The notes under the pieces are model-generated. The model was not told the origin of the DNA and searched no databases. It worked only from the letters and a program-made list of their open reading frames with translations. A stretch of 64,000 nucleotides of DNA from the NCBI GenBank assembly GCA_963795825.1, contig CAWCIW010000001.1, positions 186,001 through 250,000 on the forward strand. The letters run 5' to 3'. This stretch comes from BOG-908 sp963795825. Lineage in GTDB: Bacteria > Pseudomonadota > Alphaproteobacteria > Acetobacterales > Acetobacteraceae. Positions 27,701 through 35,887 of this stretch are shown here, piece after piece (within the stretch, counting starts at the first letter, position 1; every line of letters starts with the position of its first letter). The translations under genes were made by a program, and so were the position numbers.

Positions 27701-27871
27701 AGGAAGGAAGCAGTCCTTTTTTGAAAAAAAGGACCAAAAAACTTTTGCTCCGACGCATTTGACGCGGCCGGGCAGGTTCTGCCAGTCGCGCTCTGGCCGC
27801 AAGAGGGCATGCGCCTGGGCAGCCGGGAGTCAAAAGTTTTTTGCTTCTTTTTTTCAAAAAAGAAGGCCTTC
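27701..27871. repeat. Palindromic element E10 between pabB and pabC
   Basis: Left arm GTCC/GGAC and right arm CTTC/GAAG, both of the TTGAA subtype. The centre has GCAGGTTCTGCCAGTCGCG and TGGCCGC. The pabB stop codon is inside its right arm. Confidence 0.92.
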
Positions 27872-29250
27872 CTTGCTTCCCAGCGCCCGCAGCAAAGGCG
27901 CCACCTTCACCACCAGCTCCGCATACTCATCCGCCGGATCGCTATCCGCCACGATCCCCCCGCCCGCCTGGATGGTCACCCGGTCCGGCAATACCGTGGC
28001 CGTCCGGATAGCGACCGAGCTGTCCATCGCGCCATCCCACCCGACCCACAGCACCGCCCCGCAATACGGCCCCCGCGCCGCCGGCTCGAGTTCGTGGATG
28101 ATCTGCTGCGCCCGCCGCTTCGGCGCCCCGGTGATCGAGCCGCCCGGAAACGCCGCGCGCAGCAGATCGACCGCGGACGCGCCAGGCCGGAGCTGGCCGC
28201 GCACCACGCTGACCAGGTGATGCACGTTGGCGAACGTCTCGGCGGCCGCGAGCTGCGGCACATGGACGCTGCCGATGCGGCCACGCGCGAGATGTCGTTG
28301 CGCAGCAGGTCCACGATCATCAGGTTCTCCGCGTGGTCCTTGGCGCTGGCGAGCAGCTCGGCGCGCAGCGCGGCGTCGGCGGCCGGGTCGGGATGGCGCG
28401 GGCGGGTGCCCTTGATCGGCCGCGCCTCGATCGCGCCGGAGGCGGTGAGGCTGAGGAAGCGCTCGGGCGACACGCTGGCGATCGCGCGGTCCCCGCCCAG
28501 ATCCAGGAACGCACCGAACGGGGCCGGGCTGGCGGCGCGCAACGCGAGATGGATGTCGGCGGCCGTCAGGCCGGGCGGACGGGCGGCGTGGAAGGCGGCG
28601 GTGATGTTGGCCTGGCAGATGTCGCCGGCCGCGATGTAGGCGATGGTGCGGGCCACGCGCGCCTCGTGCACGGCCCGCGCGGTCTCCGCCTGCCAGTGCA
28701 GAGCGGGGTGGGCGGCCGGCGTGGCGGGCACCGCGCCGAGGCGCTGCAGGACGGCATCGGCACGGTCCGCGGCGCGGGTGGCGCGACGGCGCGGGTCCTG
28801 CTCCGGCAGCCCGGAGCTGTGCAGCCGGGCGGTGCCGTCCGCGCGGTCGAAGGCGAACACCAGGTCGTAGAGGCCGATCCAGGCATCCGGCAGGCCGGCC
28901 GGGCCGGGGTGGCGCGGCACGTCCTCCAGCGTGGCGCCGAGTTCGTAGCCAAGGAAGCCGATGGCCCCGCCGGTGAACGGCGCCTGGTCCGGCCTGGGCG
29001 GTTGGGCGAAGCGGCGCAGGCTGGCGGCCAGGCGGCCGAGCACGTCGGTGGTGACGATCTCGAACGGATCGATCGCGAGGTAGCTGTGGCGGCTGCGCGG
29101 GCTGAGCGGGCCCGCGCTGTCCAGCCAGGCGGTGTGCGGGTCCGCGCGGAACGCGGCGAACGCCTGTTCCGGCGTGACGCGCACCGGGATCGCCAGGCCC
29201 TCGTCCGAGCGGTCCCGGTCCCGGCCGGCCGGTATCGCCGTGTCAGGCAC
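27854..29250 (-). CDS. pabB: Aminodeoxychorismate synthase component I (frameshifted)
   Basis: A chorismate-binding enzyme of about 465 residues. TGGAIGFLGYELG and SPERFLSLTASGAIEARPIKGT (seen as SPERFL and RPIKGT) lead into NLMIVDLLRNDISRVA. A missing base near 28280 then breaks the frame; the rest (VHVPQLAAAETFANVHH, PGGSITGAPK) is in another frame to a TGA in element E10. With glutamine amidotransferase PabA it makes aminodeoxychorismate for folate. The GTG at 29250 overlaps the end of sco1 by 8 bases, implying coupled translation with the copper genes upstream. Confidence 0.88.
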
Positions 29251-29836
29251 CGAAATCGCGCAGACGTGCGGCCAGGTCGGCGGGCGAAAGGCTGTCGTCC
29301 AGCAGCCCGGCATACTGCCCGTCCGGCCCCATCACGTAGATGATCGAGCTGTGGTCCATGGCGTAGTCGCCGCCCTTGAGGTCATGCCGCCTGGCATAGA
29401 CGTGGTAGCTGGCCTCCACGCCGTCCAGCGCGGCCTGGGTGCCGGTCAGGCCCACGAATTCCGGGCCGAAGGCGCGCGCGTAGTCGCCCACGATCGCCGG
29501 CGTGTCGCGCCCCGGATCGACGGTGATGAACAGCACGCGCAGGCGGGCGCGGGCAGCGGGCGTGAGCTTGTCGAGGGAAGCGGCGAGCTTGCTCAGCGTG
29601 GTGGGGCAGGCATCGGGGCAGTGGGTGTAGCCGAAATAGACCAGCCGCCAGTCGCCGGCATAGGAGGCGTCGGTGACGGGGTGGCCGGCGCCGTCGGTCA
29701 GCGCGAACGGGCCGCCGATCGCCAGGCCCGGTCCCGCAGCCGGGGCGCGGGCGCCCAGGCCGGGAAAGGCGAACAGCGCCAGCAAAATGGCCCCGGCGAT
29801 ACCGGCCAGGCCAGCGACGATGGGGGTGCGGCGCAT
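29243..29836 (-). CDS. SCO1/SenC family copper chaperone
   Basis: A 197-residue thioredoxin-fold protein anchored by an N-terminal helix (about residues 7-24). The copper-binding CxxxC sits in THCPDACPTTLSK (about residue 85) and the third ligand His in YAMDHSSIIYV near residue 165. SCO proteins deliver copper to the CuA site of cytochrome oxidase. Its ATG overlaps the stop of the PCuAC gene (TGATG), and its end overlaps pabB, so the three genes form a tight operon. Confidence 0.93.
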   Translation of the reverse strand: MRRTPIVAGLAGIAGAILLALFAFPGLGARAPAAGPGLAIGGPFALTDGAGHPVTDASYAGDWRLVYFGYTHCPDACPTTLSKLAASLDKLTPAARARLRVLFITVDPGRDTPAIVGDYARAFGPEFVGLTGTQAALDGVEASYHVYARRHDLKGGDYAMDHSSIIYVMGPDGQYAGLLDDSLSPADLAARLRDFGA

Positions 29837-30294
29837 CAGTCCGGCGCGCCTGTCGCGGTGATCGGCTGGACGGGAACCTCGACATGGACCACGCCGGCCC
29901 GGGCGAAGGTGAGGTCCAGCCGGACGCGATCGCCGGCGCGCAGGCCGTGCGGCAGCCCGGTGAGCATGATGTGCGCGCCGCCGGGCGCCAGCGCCAGCGT
30001 GCCACCGGCGGCGATCGCCGGGGCCGCCATGTCCGTCATGGAGGACATGTCGCCCATGTGGGTGGTCTGGTGCAGCATGGCGGCGCCGGCATCCGGGCTG
30101 GCCACGCCGAGCAGCTTGTCCGGCTGCGCCGCGGCGATGGTGAGATAGACGGCGCCGGTATCCTGGCCCGGCGCGGTGGCGCGCGCCCAGGGGTGGAGGA
30201 TACGCACCGGCGGCAAAGCGGCGCCCGTGGCCAGCAGCCCCGCCAGCACGATGGCCGGCACTTTCCAAAACGCATCACCCGGTCTGAAAGCCAA
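29836..30294 (-). CDS. Periplasmic copper chaperone PCuAC
   Basis: A 152-residue exported protein. The mature part begins ILHPWARATAPGQDTGAVYL, the usual PCuAC start. Metal ligands follow the family pattern: MLHQTTHMGDMSSM and AHIMLTGL. PCuAC takes up periplasmic Cu(I) and works with SCO1 to build CuA in cytochrome oxidase. A strong GGAGGA lies 7 bases before a TTG at 30294, which I chose as the start; it gives the signal peptide (GLLATGAALPP). The longer reading from 30396 has no such site. Confidence 0.88.
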   Translation of the reverse strand: MAFRPGDAFWKVPAIVLAGLLATGAALPPVRILHPWARATAPGQDTGAVYLTIAAAQPDKLLGVASPDAGAAMLHQTTHMGDMSSMTDMAAPAIAAGGTLALAPGGAHIMLTGLPHGLRAGDRVRLDLTFARAGVVHVEVPVQPITATGAPD

Positions 30295-30459
30295 GCCTGT
30301 TCCTCCAGGCGCGGAGCCGCCGCGCTCACGTACGGTATGGGGTTGGTTGCCGCGTGGCGGAAGGGCCGGCAGGCAGCGGGATGCGGACCCAGCCAAGGCT
30401 TAGTCGATCATGCGCCCCAGCCTCTTGCCGGCACGAGGCTGGCGCACGCCAGGCAGTAA

Positions 30460-30628
30460 GAAAGCAGTCCTTTTTCGAGAAAAAGGACCAAAAAGTTTTT
30501 GCTCCGATGCCTGCCCGACAGCCTACGCTCGTTCTGCCAGTCGATGCGGTTGCATTGGCAGCCGGGTTGTCGTGCCGGCGTCGGGATAAAAGCTTTTTGG
30601 TCCTTTTTCTCGAAAAAGGACTGCTTTC
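30460..30628. repeat. Palindromic element E11 (complete, CGAG type)
   Basis: Both arms have GTCC/GGAC stems. The centre TTCTGCCAGTCGATGCGG with GCATTGGCAG is the best copy of the central hairpin (CTGCCA...TGGCAG). It ends 14 bases before the second S53 gene's stop codon. Confidence 0.93.
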
Positions 30629-30641
30629 TTTCTTACTCTCC

Positions 30642-32717
30642 TCAGTAGGCCGCCAGCAGATTGGCCACGTTTACCGTGCCCAGCCCGGTCGCCAGATTAT
30701 ACCCCGGGGTTGCCGGATACGCGTCCTGGTTCGAGTAATCCGAGCCGCGCAGCACGCCCACGCCCTGGGTCGCCTGGGCCGTCGTATGGCAGTCGCCTGT
30801 CGTGGCCTCGCAGGGCTCGGCGATGTTGCCGACGGTCACCTGGTGGAACACGCAGGTGCCCGCCCCGGGCGTGGCGTTGCAGGCGGCCGCCGTCGCCGAA
30901 GCGGTGAACTGCGCCTTGGCCAGGCTATAGAGGCGCGGCGCCGCATTACCCACCGGCCCGTTCTTCTGCACGATCAGCGCCGCTATGCCGGCAAAGGCCG
31001 GTGCCGCGAACGACGTGCCGCCCGCCGCATTGCCGAACACGTCCTGCTCGCTCGTGTAGTCGCAGGCGGTGCCCATCTCGTTCGGGTCGGACATGCAGAA
31101 CACCAGGAAATGGCCCCAGAACCCGTTCGCCGCGAACAGCGACACGTCGGGCTGGTCGCGCATGCCGTCGGTCGGCATGCCGGGCACGCCGATGCTCTGG
31201 AAATCGGGCTTGGCGTAGATCGTGCTCTCGCCACCCGAGCCGCCGGCCCCGTTCTGGAAGTTGAACTGGCTCGACGGGTCGTTGCAGGTGGCGATCGCGT
31301 TGGCGTAGCCGCCATAGCGCGTGACGAGCGCGCCGGCACAGGAATTGTCCCACGGCGTCTCGGGAACGTAGGCCTTGGCCGAGCTCAGCGCGCCGTGGTT
31401 CGCCTGCGTCCAGTAGCGCGAGTTGGTGCCGCGGAAGCTGTCGAGGAAATCGGTGCCGCCGACCGTGGTGTTGTAGGCGTTGGTGGAAAGCCCGTTCACC
31501 GCCAGCCCGTCTATGGCGATCTTGCCGCGGTCGAACGAACTGCCGCTGTCGCCGCTGGAGATGAACACCGACTTGCCCTCGACGGAGGCTTCCTCGAGCA
31601 GGTTGGACCAGCCGGCGAGGAACGACGCGCTGCTCTGCAGCTCCGGCCCGCCATAGCTGATCGAGAACACCGACGCCTTGGACGGATGCTCGACCACGCC
31701 GCGCAAGGCGGTCTCCACGCCGAAAGTGAGCGCGGTGCTGGCGCAGGACGCTTCGATCACATCGGCGTCGGGTGCGGCCACGCCGATCCATTCGGCATCC
31801 AGCGCCGCTTCGCCCTCATCGGCGCCGAGCCCCGGATCGGTGCAATGCGGGTTGCTGGCGACCAGCGTGCCGGCATAGCCGGCCAGGCCGAACGCCGTGC
31901 GGAAGGTGGTCCAGTCGGCGGCCTGTATGTCGGTCTGCTCGAGCACGGCCACGGTCACGCCGGCGCCGGTCAGCTTGCCCGCAGCGCCAGTGCCGCGCAG
32001 CAGCGGGTTCACGTTGTAGATCGTGTTGAAATCCTGCGGCCCGACGGCCTCGTAGCCGCCGACGTTGAAATCGGGCGATACGCCGCGCCGCGCGGCCCGG
32101 GCCGCGGTGACCGGCCGGGTCGCCCGCATCATGTTGGGTTTCGGGAAAAAATTGGCCAGCGTGGCGCCGCGCACCACGGGGGCCAGGGCCGCCGGGATCG
32201 CCAGGTCGCTGACATTGGCGATATGCGGCTCGCCGTTCGCCAGCACCACCTGGTGCAGCTCGGTGTGGAACGCCCGGCCGACAGCATCCGCCGGGCCGCC
32301 GAAATCGATCGACATGCCGCTCGGCGACACTGCGTTGACGTGCAGGCCGTGCGCGGCCAGCCAGGCGGTCACCTGGTCGATGTCGGACTGGTCCGGACCG
32401 TAGGCGCGGAGTTGGGCGGCGGTGAGCCACTTGCGGTAGGCCGGCGAGGCGCGGTCCTGCTGGGCGTGCGCCAGCGCGTCGAGTGCCGCCTGGGCCGCCG
32501 GCGGACGCTTCAGCTCGAGCTGCACATGCGACAGCACGGCGCCGCCGAGCGCGCCCATGTCACGCGCGCTGGCGAGCAGCGGCGATCTCTCGCCGGCGAT
32601 CGCGGCGGTCGCCGCGTCATCGACCGCGCCCACCACGAGCGGGGCCGAAAAAGCGGGGGCCGCAAAGGCGAGACAGGCGGCGGTGCAGAGCAGGGCGGAT
32701 TTCGGGAAGTCGGACAC
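30642..32717 (-). CDS. Second secreted sedolisin-type (S53) peptidase
   Basis: A 691-residue preproprotein with a signal peptide (PAFSAP). The pro-domain includes ASPAYRKWLTAAQLRAYG. In the catalytic domain the Glu/Asp dyad region is EGEAALDAEW, the Asp region SISYGGPE, and the nucleophile Ser is in GGTSFAAPA. Several Cys pairs suggest disulfides. It lacks the fibronectin domain of the first S53 enzyme and is clearly diverged from it. The GTG at 32717 follows AAGGAGCG. It lies 35 bases after the GloVer repeat gene, so the two may form an operon. Confidence 0.92.
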   Translation of the reverse strand: MSDFPKSALLCTAACLAFAAPAFSAPLVVGAVDDAATAAIAGERSPLLASARDMGALGGAVLSHVQLELKRPPAAQAALDALAHAQQDRASPAYRKWLTAAQLRAYGPDQSDIDQVTAWLAAHGLHVNAVSPSGMSIDFGGPADAVGRAFHTELHQVVLANGEPHIANVSDLAIPAALAPVVRGATLANFFPKPNMMRATRPVTAARAARRGVSPDFNVGGYEAVGPQDFNTIYNVNPLLRGTGAAGKLTGAGVTVAVLEQTDIQAADWTTFRTAFGLAGYAGTLVASNPHCTDPGLGADEGEAALDAEWIGVAAPDADVIEASCASTALTFGVETALRGVVEHPSKASVFSISYGGPELQSSASFLAGWSNLLEEASVEGKSVFISSGDSGSSFDRGKIAIDGLAVNGLSTNAYNTTVGGTDFLDSFRGTNSRYWTQANHGALSSAKAYVPETPWDNSCAGALVTRYGGYANAIATCNDPSSQFNFQNGAGGSGGESTIYAKPDFQSIGVPGMPTDGMRDQPDVSLFAANGFWGHFLVFCMSDPNEMGTACDYTSEQDVFGNAAGGTSFAAPAFAGIAALIVQKNGPVGNAAPRLYSLAKAQFTASATAAACNATPGAGTCVFHQVTVGNIAEPCEATTGDCHTTAQATQGVGVLRGSDYSNQDAYPATPGYNLATGLGTVNVANLLAAY

Positions 32718-32752
32718 GGGGCGCTCCTTGATTGCGGTGGTCGGCGGCGGGG

Positions 32753-35299
32753 TCAGCGGGGCAGTTCGTAGGCGATGCCGCTGGCGCCGTGGCCGCCCAA
32801 AGCCGTGGTGCCGAACAGGTCGCCCTTGGCGTCCTGGACGAGCGGGCTGGCCGGATCGGTGCCGTCCTTGCCGTAAGCCGGCATGAAGGTGTGCAGTATC
32901 TTGGCGGTCCAGGCGGAAGTGCCGGTGGCGGGCGGCGTCAGGCTGAACACCGTGCCGCCGCGGTACATCGTGCCCTGTTGCGCCACGCCCACGAGCCCGC
33001 CGCCCTTCCTGGCGAGCAGGCCCACGTAAGGCTGGCCGCCGTCGCTGCCGCCGGTGAAGTTGTAGAGCACGGTCTCCGTCCAGGCCGTCGATGTGCCGGT
33101 GGGCGGCGCCAGCTTGAACACCACGCCGTTGTTGTAGAGCCCGCCCTGGCTGGCGGTGCCGTAGAGCGCGCCGCCGGCATCGGCCAGGAGCTGCTCCTGC
33201 CCGAGTATCGCGCCGTCATTGCCGCCGGTCGCATCGAAGCTGTGCAGCACGGTCTCGGTCCAGGCGGTGCTCCCGGCGGCGGGCGGCGTCAGCTTGAACA
33301 CGGTGCCCTCGCCGGCCGTGCCGCCGGTATAGGTGGTGCCGTAGAGCGCGCCGCTGCGATCGAACCGCAGGGTGCCCTGCGGCGAGGAGCCGTCCGGGCC
33401 GCTGAAGCTGTAGAGGATCGTCTCGGTCCAGGCAGTGGCGCCCTTGGCCGGCGGTGTGAGCTTGTAGACGATGCCGTTGCCGTAGCTGTTGTCCGGGGTG
33501 GTGGTGCCGCCGCTGCCGGCGGTGCCGTACAGCGCGCCCGAAGCATCCGCGATCAGGCCGGCCGCCGGGAACGCGCCGTCGCCGGTGGCCACCCCGGTGA
33601 AGGCGTGGAGCACCTGGCTGGTCCATTCGCCGCTGCCGCCGGCCGGCGGCAGGAGCGCATAGACGGTGCCGTACGGCGTGGCGCTGTCGCCGCCTTCCGC
33701 CGCCACGCCGTAGAGCACGCCCTTGGGCCCCGGAATCAGCGCGCCGTTCGGCTCGGAGCCGTCCGCGCCGTTGAAGCTGTGCAGCAGCGTCTCGTGCCAG
33801 GCGGTCTCGCCGGCGGCGGGCGGGGTGAGTTCGAAGGCCGCGCCCTGGTTGCTGGCGCCGCCCACGCTGGCGCTGCCATAGAGCGTTCCGGCTTTGGTCA
33901 GCAGCAGCGGGCCGATCGGCTCCGCCGCGTTGGTGCTCGGTGTGCGGAATTGCTGCAGCTCGGTCTGCGTCCAGGCGGTGCCGCCGGCGGGCGGCGGCGT
34001 CAGCGCGAAGATCGTGCCGCCGCCGATGCCCAGCGTGCCGCCATATACCGTGGGGCCGACGAGCCGGCCGGCGGGATCGCGCGTCAGGCCGGACGGGTTG
34101 TTGCCGTTCGGCCCGTCGAAACTGGCGATCGCCATCTCGGTCCAGGTGGTTTTGCCGGCCTGCGGCGGGCTGAGCGCGAACGCCGCGCCGGATCCCATGC
34201 GGCCGCCGGCATTGGTGACGCCGTACAGCGTGCCGTCCGGCGCCAGGACCGGGGTGGAGTTGGGTGCGCCGCCGTCGAGATGGCCGCTGAAATGGTAGAT
34301 CACCGTCTCCAGCCAGGCGCGGCGATTGCCGGAAGGCGGGGCCAGCGAGAACACCGTGCCCCAGCCGGTAAGGCCGCCGGCATCCGTCACGCCGTAAAAG
34401 GTGCCGTTCTGGTCGCGCACCAGGCCGCCGAGCGGGAAATTGCCATCGGTGATGCTGCGGAAACTATACACCGTGGCCTTGGTCCAGGATGCGCCGCCGC
34501 CGGCGGGCGGCGTGATCTGGTAGACCTCGCCGGCATTGTTCAGACCGCCGCCGGACGTCATGCCGGTGATCGCGCCGGTTACCGGGTCGCGGAACACGTC
34601 GCCGGTCGGGCTGATGCCGTCGGTGCCGAACTGGAAGCTGTAGAGCACCTTCTCCGTCCAGTCGGACTGGCCGGCGGCGGGTGGCGCCAGGCTGAACACC
34701 ACGCCGCCTTGGCCGCTGCCGCCGCTGTTGGTGGAGCCGTACAGCACGCCGTCGTTGTCCATCACCAGCTTGCCGAACGGGGTCATGCCGTCGGTGGTGC
34801 CGTTGAAGCTGTGCAGCGTGGTCACCGTCCAGGCGGACTGGCCCGCTTCGGGCGGTGCCAGCCGGAACGCGACACCGGCGTTCTGCGCGCCGCCCGTCGC
34901 TGTCAGGCCGTACAGCGCGCCGTCCGGGCCGAGCAGCAGGCCGGAGGCGGGTGTCGCACCGTCGGTCTCGCCGGAGAAGGAATGCAGCACCTTTTCGGTC
35001 CAGCCAGAGGGCGCCCGCGAATCTGCCACGAGCTGGAAGACGGTGCCGTTGCCGGTGGCGCCGCCAGCATCGGTGGTGCCGTAATAGCTGCCGTCCGGGC
35101 CCAGGGTCAGGGGCGCCTGCGGCGTGTTGCCGGCGGCGACGACGCCGAAATTGTAGAGGATTTTCTCGGTCGGCACCGTGCTATTCCCGGCCGGCGCGGC
35201 CTGGGCGCGCTGCGCCGCGGCCAGTGCGAGCATAGAGGCCGCGCAGGCGAGATTGCGCGACAGCCGGCGCGTCGCGCCGTGATATTTCATGGTGCCCAT
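32753..35299 (-). CDS. Large secreted GloVer-type tandem-repeat protein
   Basis: An 848-residue protein with a signal peptide (ALAAAQRAQA). About 14 repeats of 55-65 residues follow, each with a core like WTEKVLYSF, then DG..P, then LYGTT..GG, then VF.L.PP. This is the TIGR03803 (Gloeo/Verruco) repeat pattern, which probably folds as a propeller or solenoid of beta-sheets. Function is unknown; it may bind a surface polymer. GGAG lies 8 bases before the ATG at 35299. The S53 protease follows directly. Confidence 0.87.
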   Translation of the reverse strand: MGTMKYHGATRRLSRNLACAASMLALAAAQRAQAAPAGNSTVPTEKILYNFGVVAAGNTPQAPLTLGPDGSYYGTTDAGGATGNGTVFQLVADSRAPSGWTEKVLHSFSGETDGATPASGLLLGPDGALYGLTATGGAQNAGVAFRLAPPEAGQSAWTVTTLHSFNGTTDGMTPFGKLVMDNDGVLYGSTNSGGSGQGGVVFSLAPPAAGQSDWTEKVLYSFQFGTDGISPTGDVFRDPVTGAITGMTSGGGLNNAGEVYQITPPAGGGASWTKATVYSFRSITDGNFPLGGLVRDQNGTFYGVTDAGGLTGWGTVFSLAPPSGNRRAWLETVIYHFSGHLDGGAPNSTPVLAPDGTLYGVTNAGGRMGSGAAFALSPPQAGKTTWTEMAIASFDGPNGNNPSGLTRDPAGRLVGPTVYGGTLGIGGGTIFALTPPPAGGTAWTQTELQQFRTPSTNAAEPIGPLLLTKAGTLYGSASVGGASNQGAAFELTPPAAGETAWHETLLHSFNGADGSEPNGALIPGPKGVLYGVAAEGGDSATPYGTVYALLPPAGGSGEWTSQVLHAFTGVATGDGAFPAAGLIADASGALYGTAGSGGTTTPDNSYGNGIVYKLTPPAKGATAWTETILYSFSGPDGSSPQGTLRFDRSGALYGTTYTGGTAGEGTVFKLTPPAAGSTAWTETVLHSFDATGGNDGAILGQEQLLADAGGALYGTASQGGLYNNGVVFKLAPPTGTSTAWTETVLYNFTGGSDGGQPYVGLLARKGGGLVGVAQQGTMYRGGTVFSLTPPATGTSAWTAKILHTFMPAYGKDGTDPASPLVQDAKGDLFGTTALGGHGASGIAYELPR

Positions 35300-35821
35300 C
35301 TGGCGATCTCCATCCGTCTGAAGCGGTGCTCGTTGAGCAACCGGACATAATATTGTTGCCGGCCGTGCTAGGAGCACATGCCAGCGCTGTCAAGCCTGCC
35401 CGTCGCGGCGTAATTTTCTGACAATGCGACGGGATACGGCAGGTGTTCCGGCGCGGCGCATATACGGTTCCACACGCGGCGCAGCGTTTCTTCGGCGCGT
35501 GCCTGTTTCCTGAAACTTCTCGCTAGAAACAGGAGAGTTTTCAACTGCAGGTTCAGCCCGCGTTTGCGAAATGGCTGAGCACCGTATCCGTATCGCGTGC
35601 CCCGGCGATGCACGGCGCGTATCGGCTGACGATAACTCACGCCGTATTTGAGACATATATCGGCCGACGATCATGCGGGGCGGACGTGGCCAGCCTGTCC
35701 GTTGCAACCGCGGACACCATCGCGCATGCGCGCGGCGCGCCTATGTTAGCGGCCGTGCTGCTCACATGCTGTTAGGATTTAAGGTATAAACCGGAAGCCG
35801 GCACCTAAAGGGAGGCGGGCG
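35300..35821. other. Intergenic region between the GloVer and MHYT genes
   Basis: This 520-base gap separates divergent genes, so it should hold both promoters, but I could not place either with confidence. Short frames here (up to about 105 residues, minus strand) resemble no protein I know. No palindromic element is present, which is notable given their density elsewhere. AAAGGGAGGCGGGCG at 35806-35820 is a candidate ribosome-binding site for the next gene. Confidence 0.4.
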
Positions 35822-35887
35822 ATCAATTCGATACTCTCCTGCGTCACACTGGCGAACGAACGCAGCCTGCTGCTGCTGGCGGCCGTC

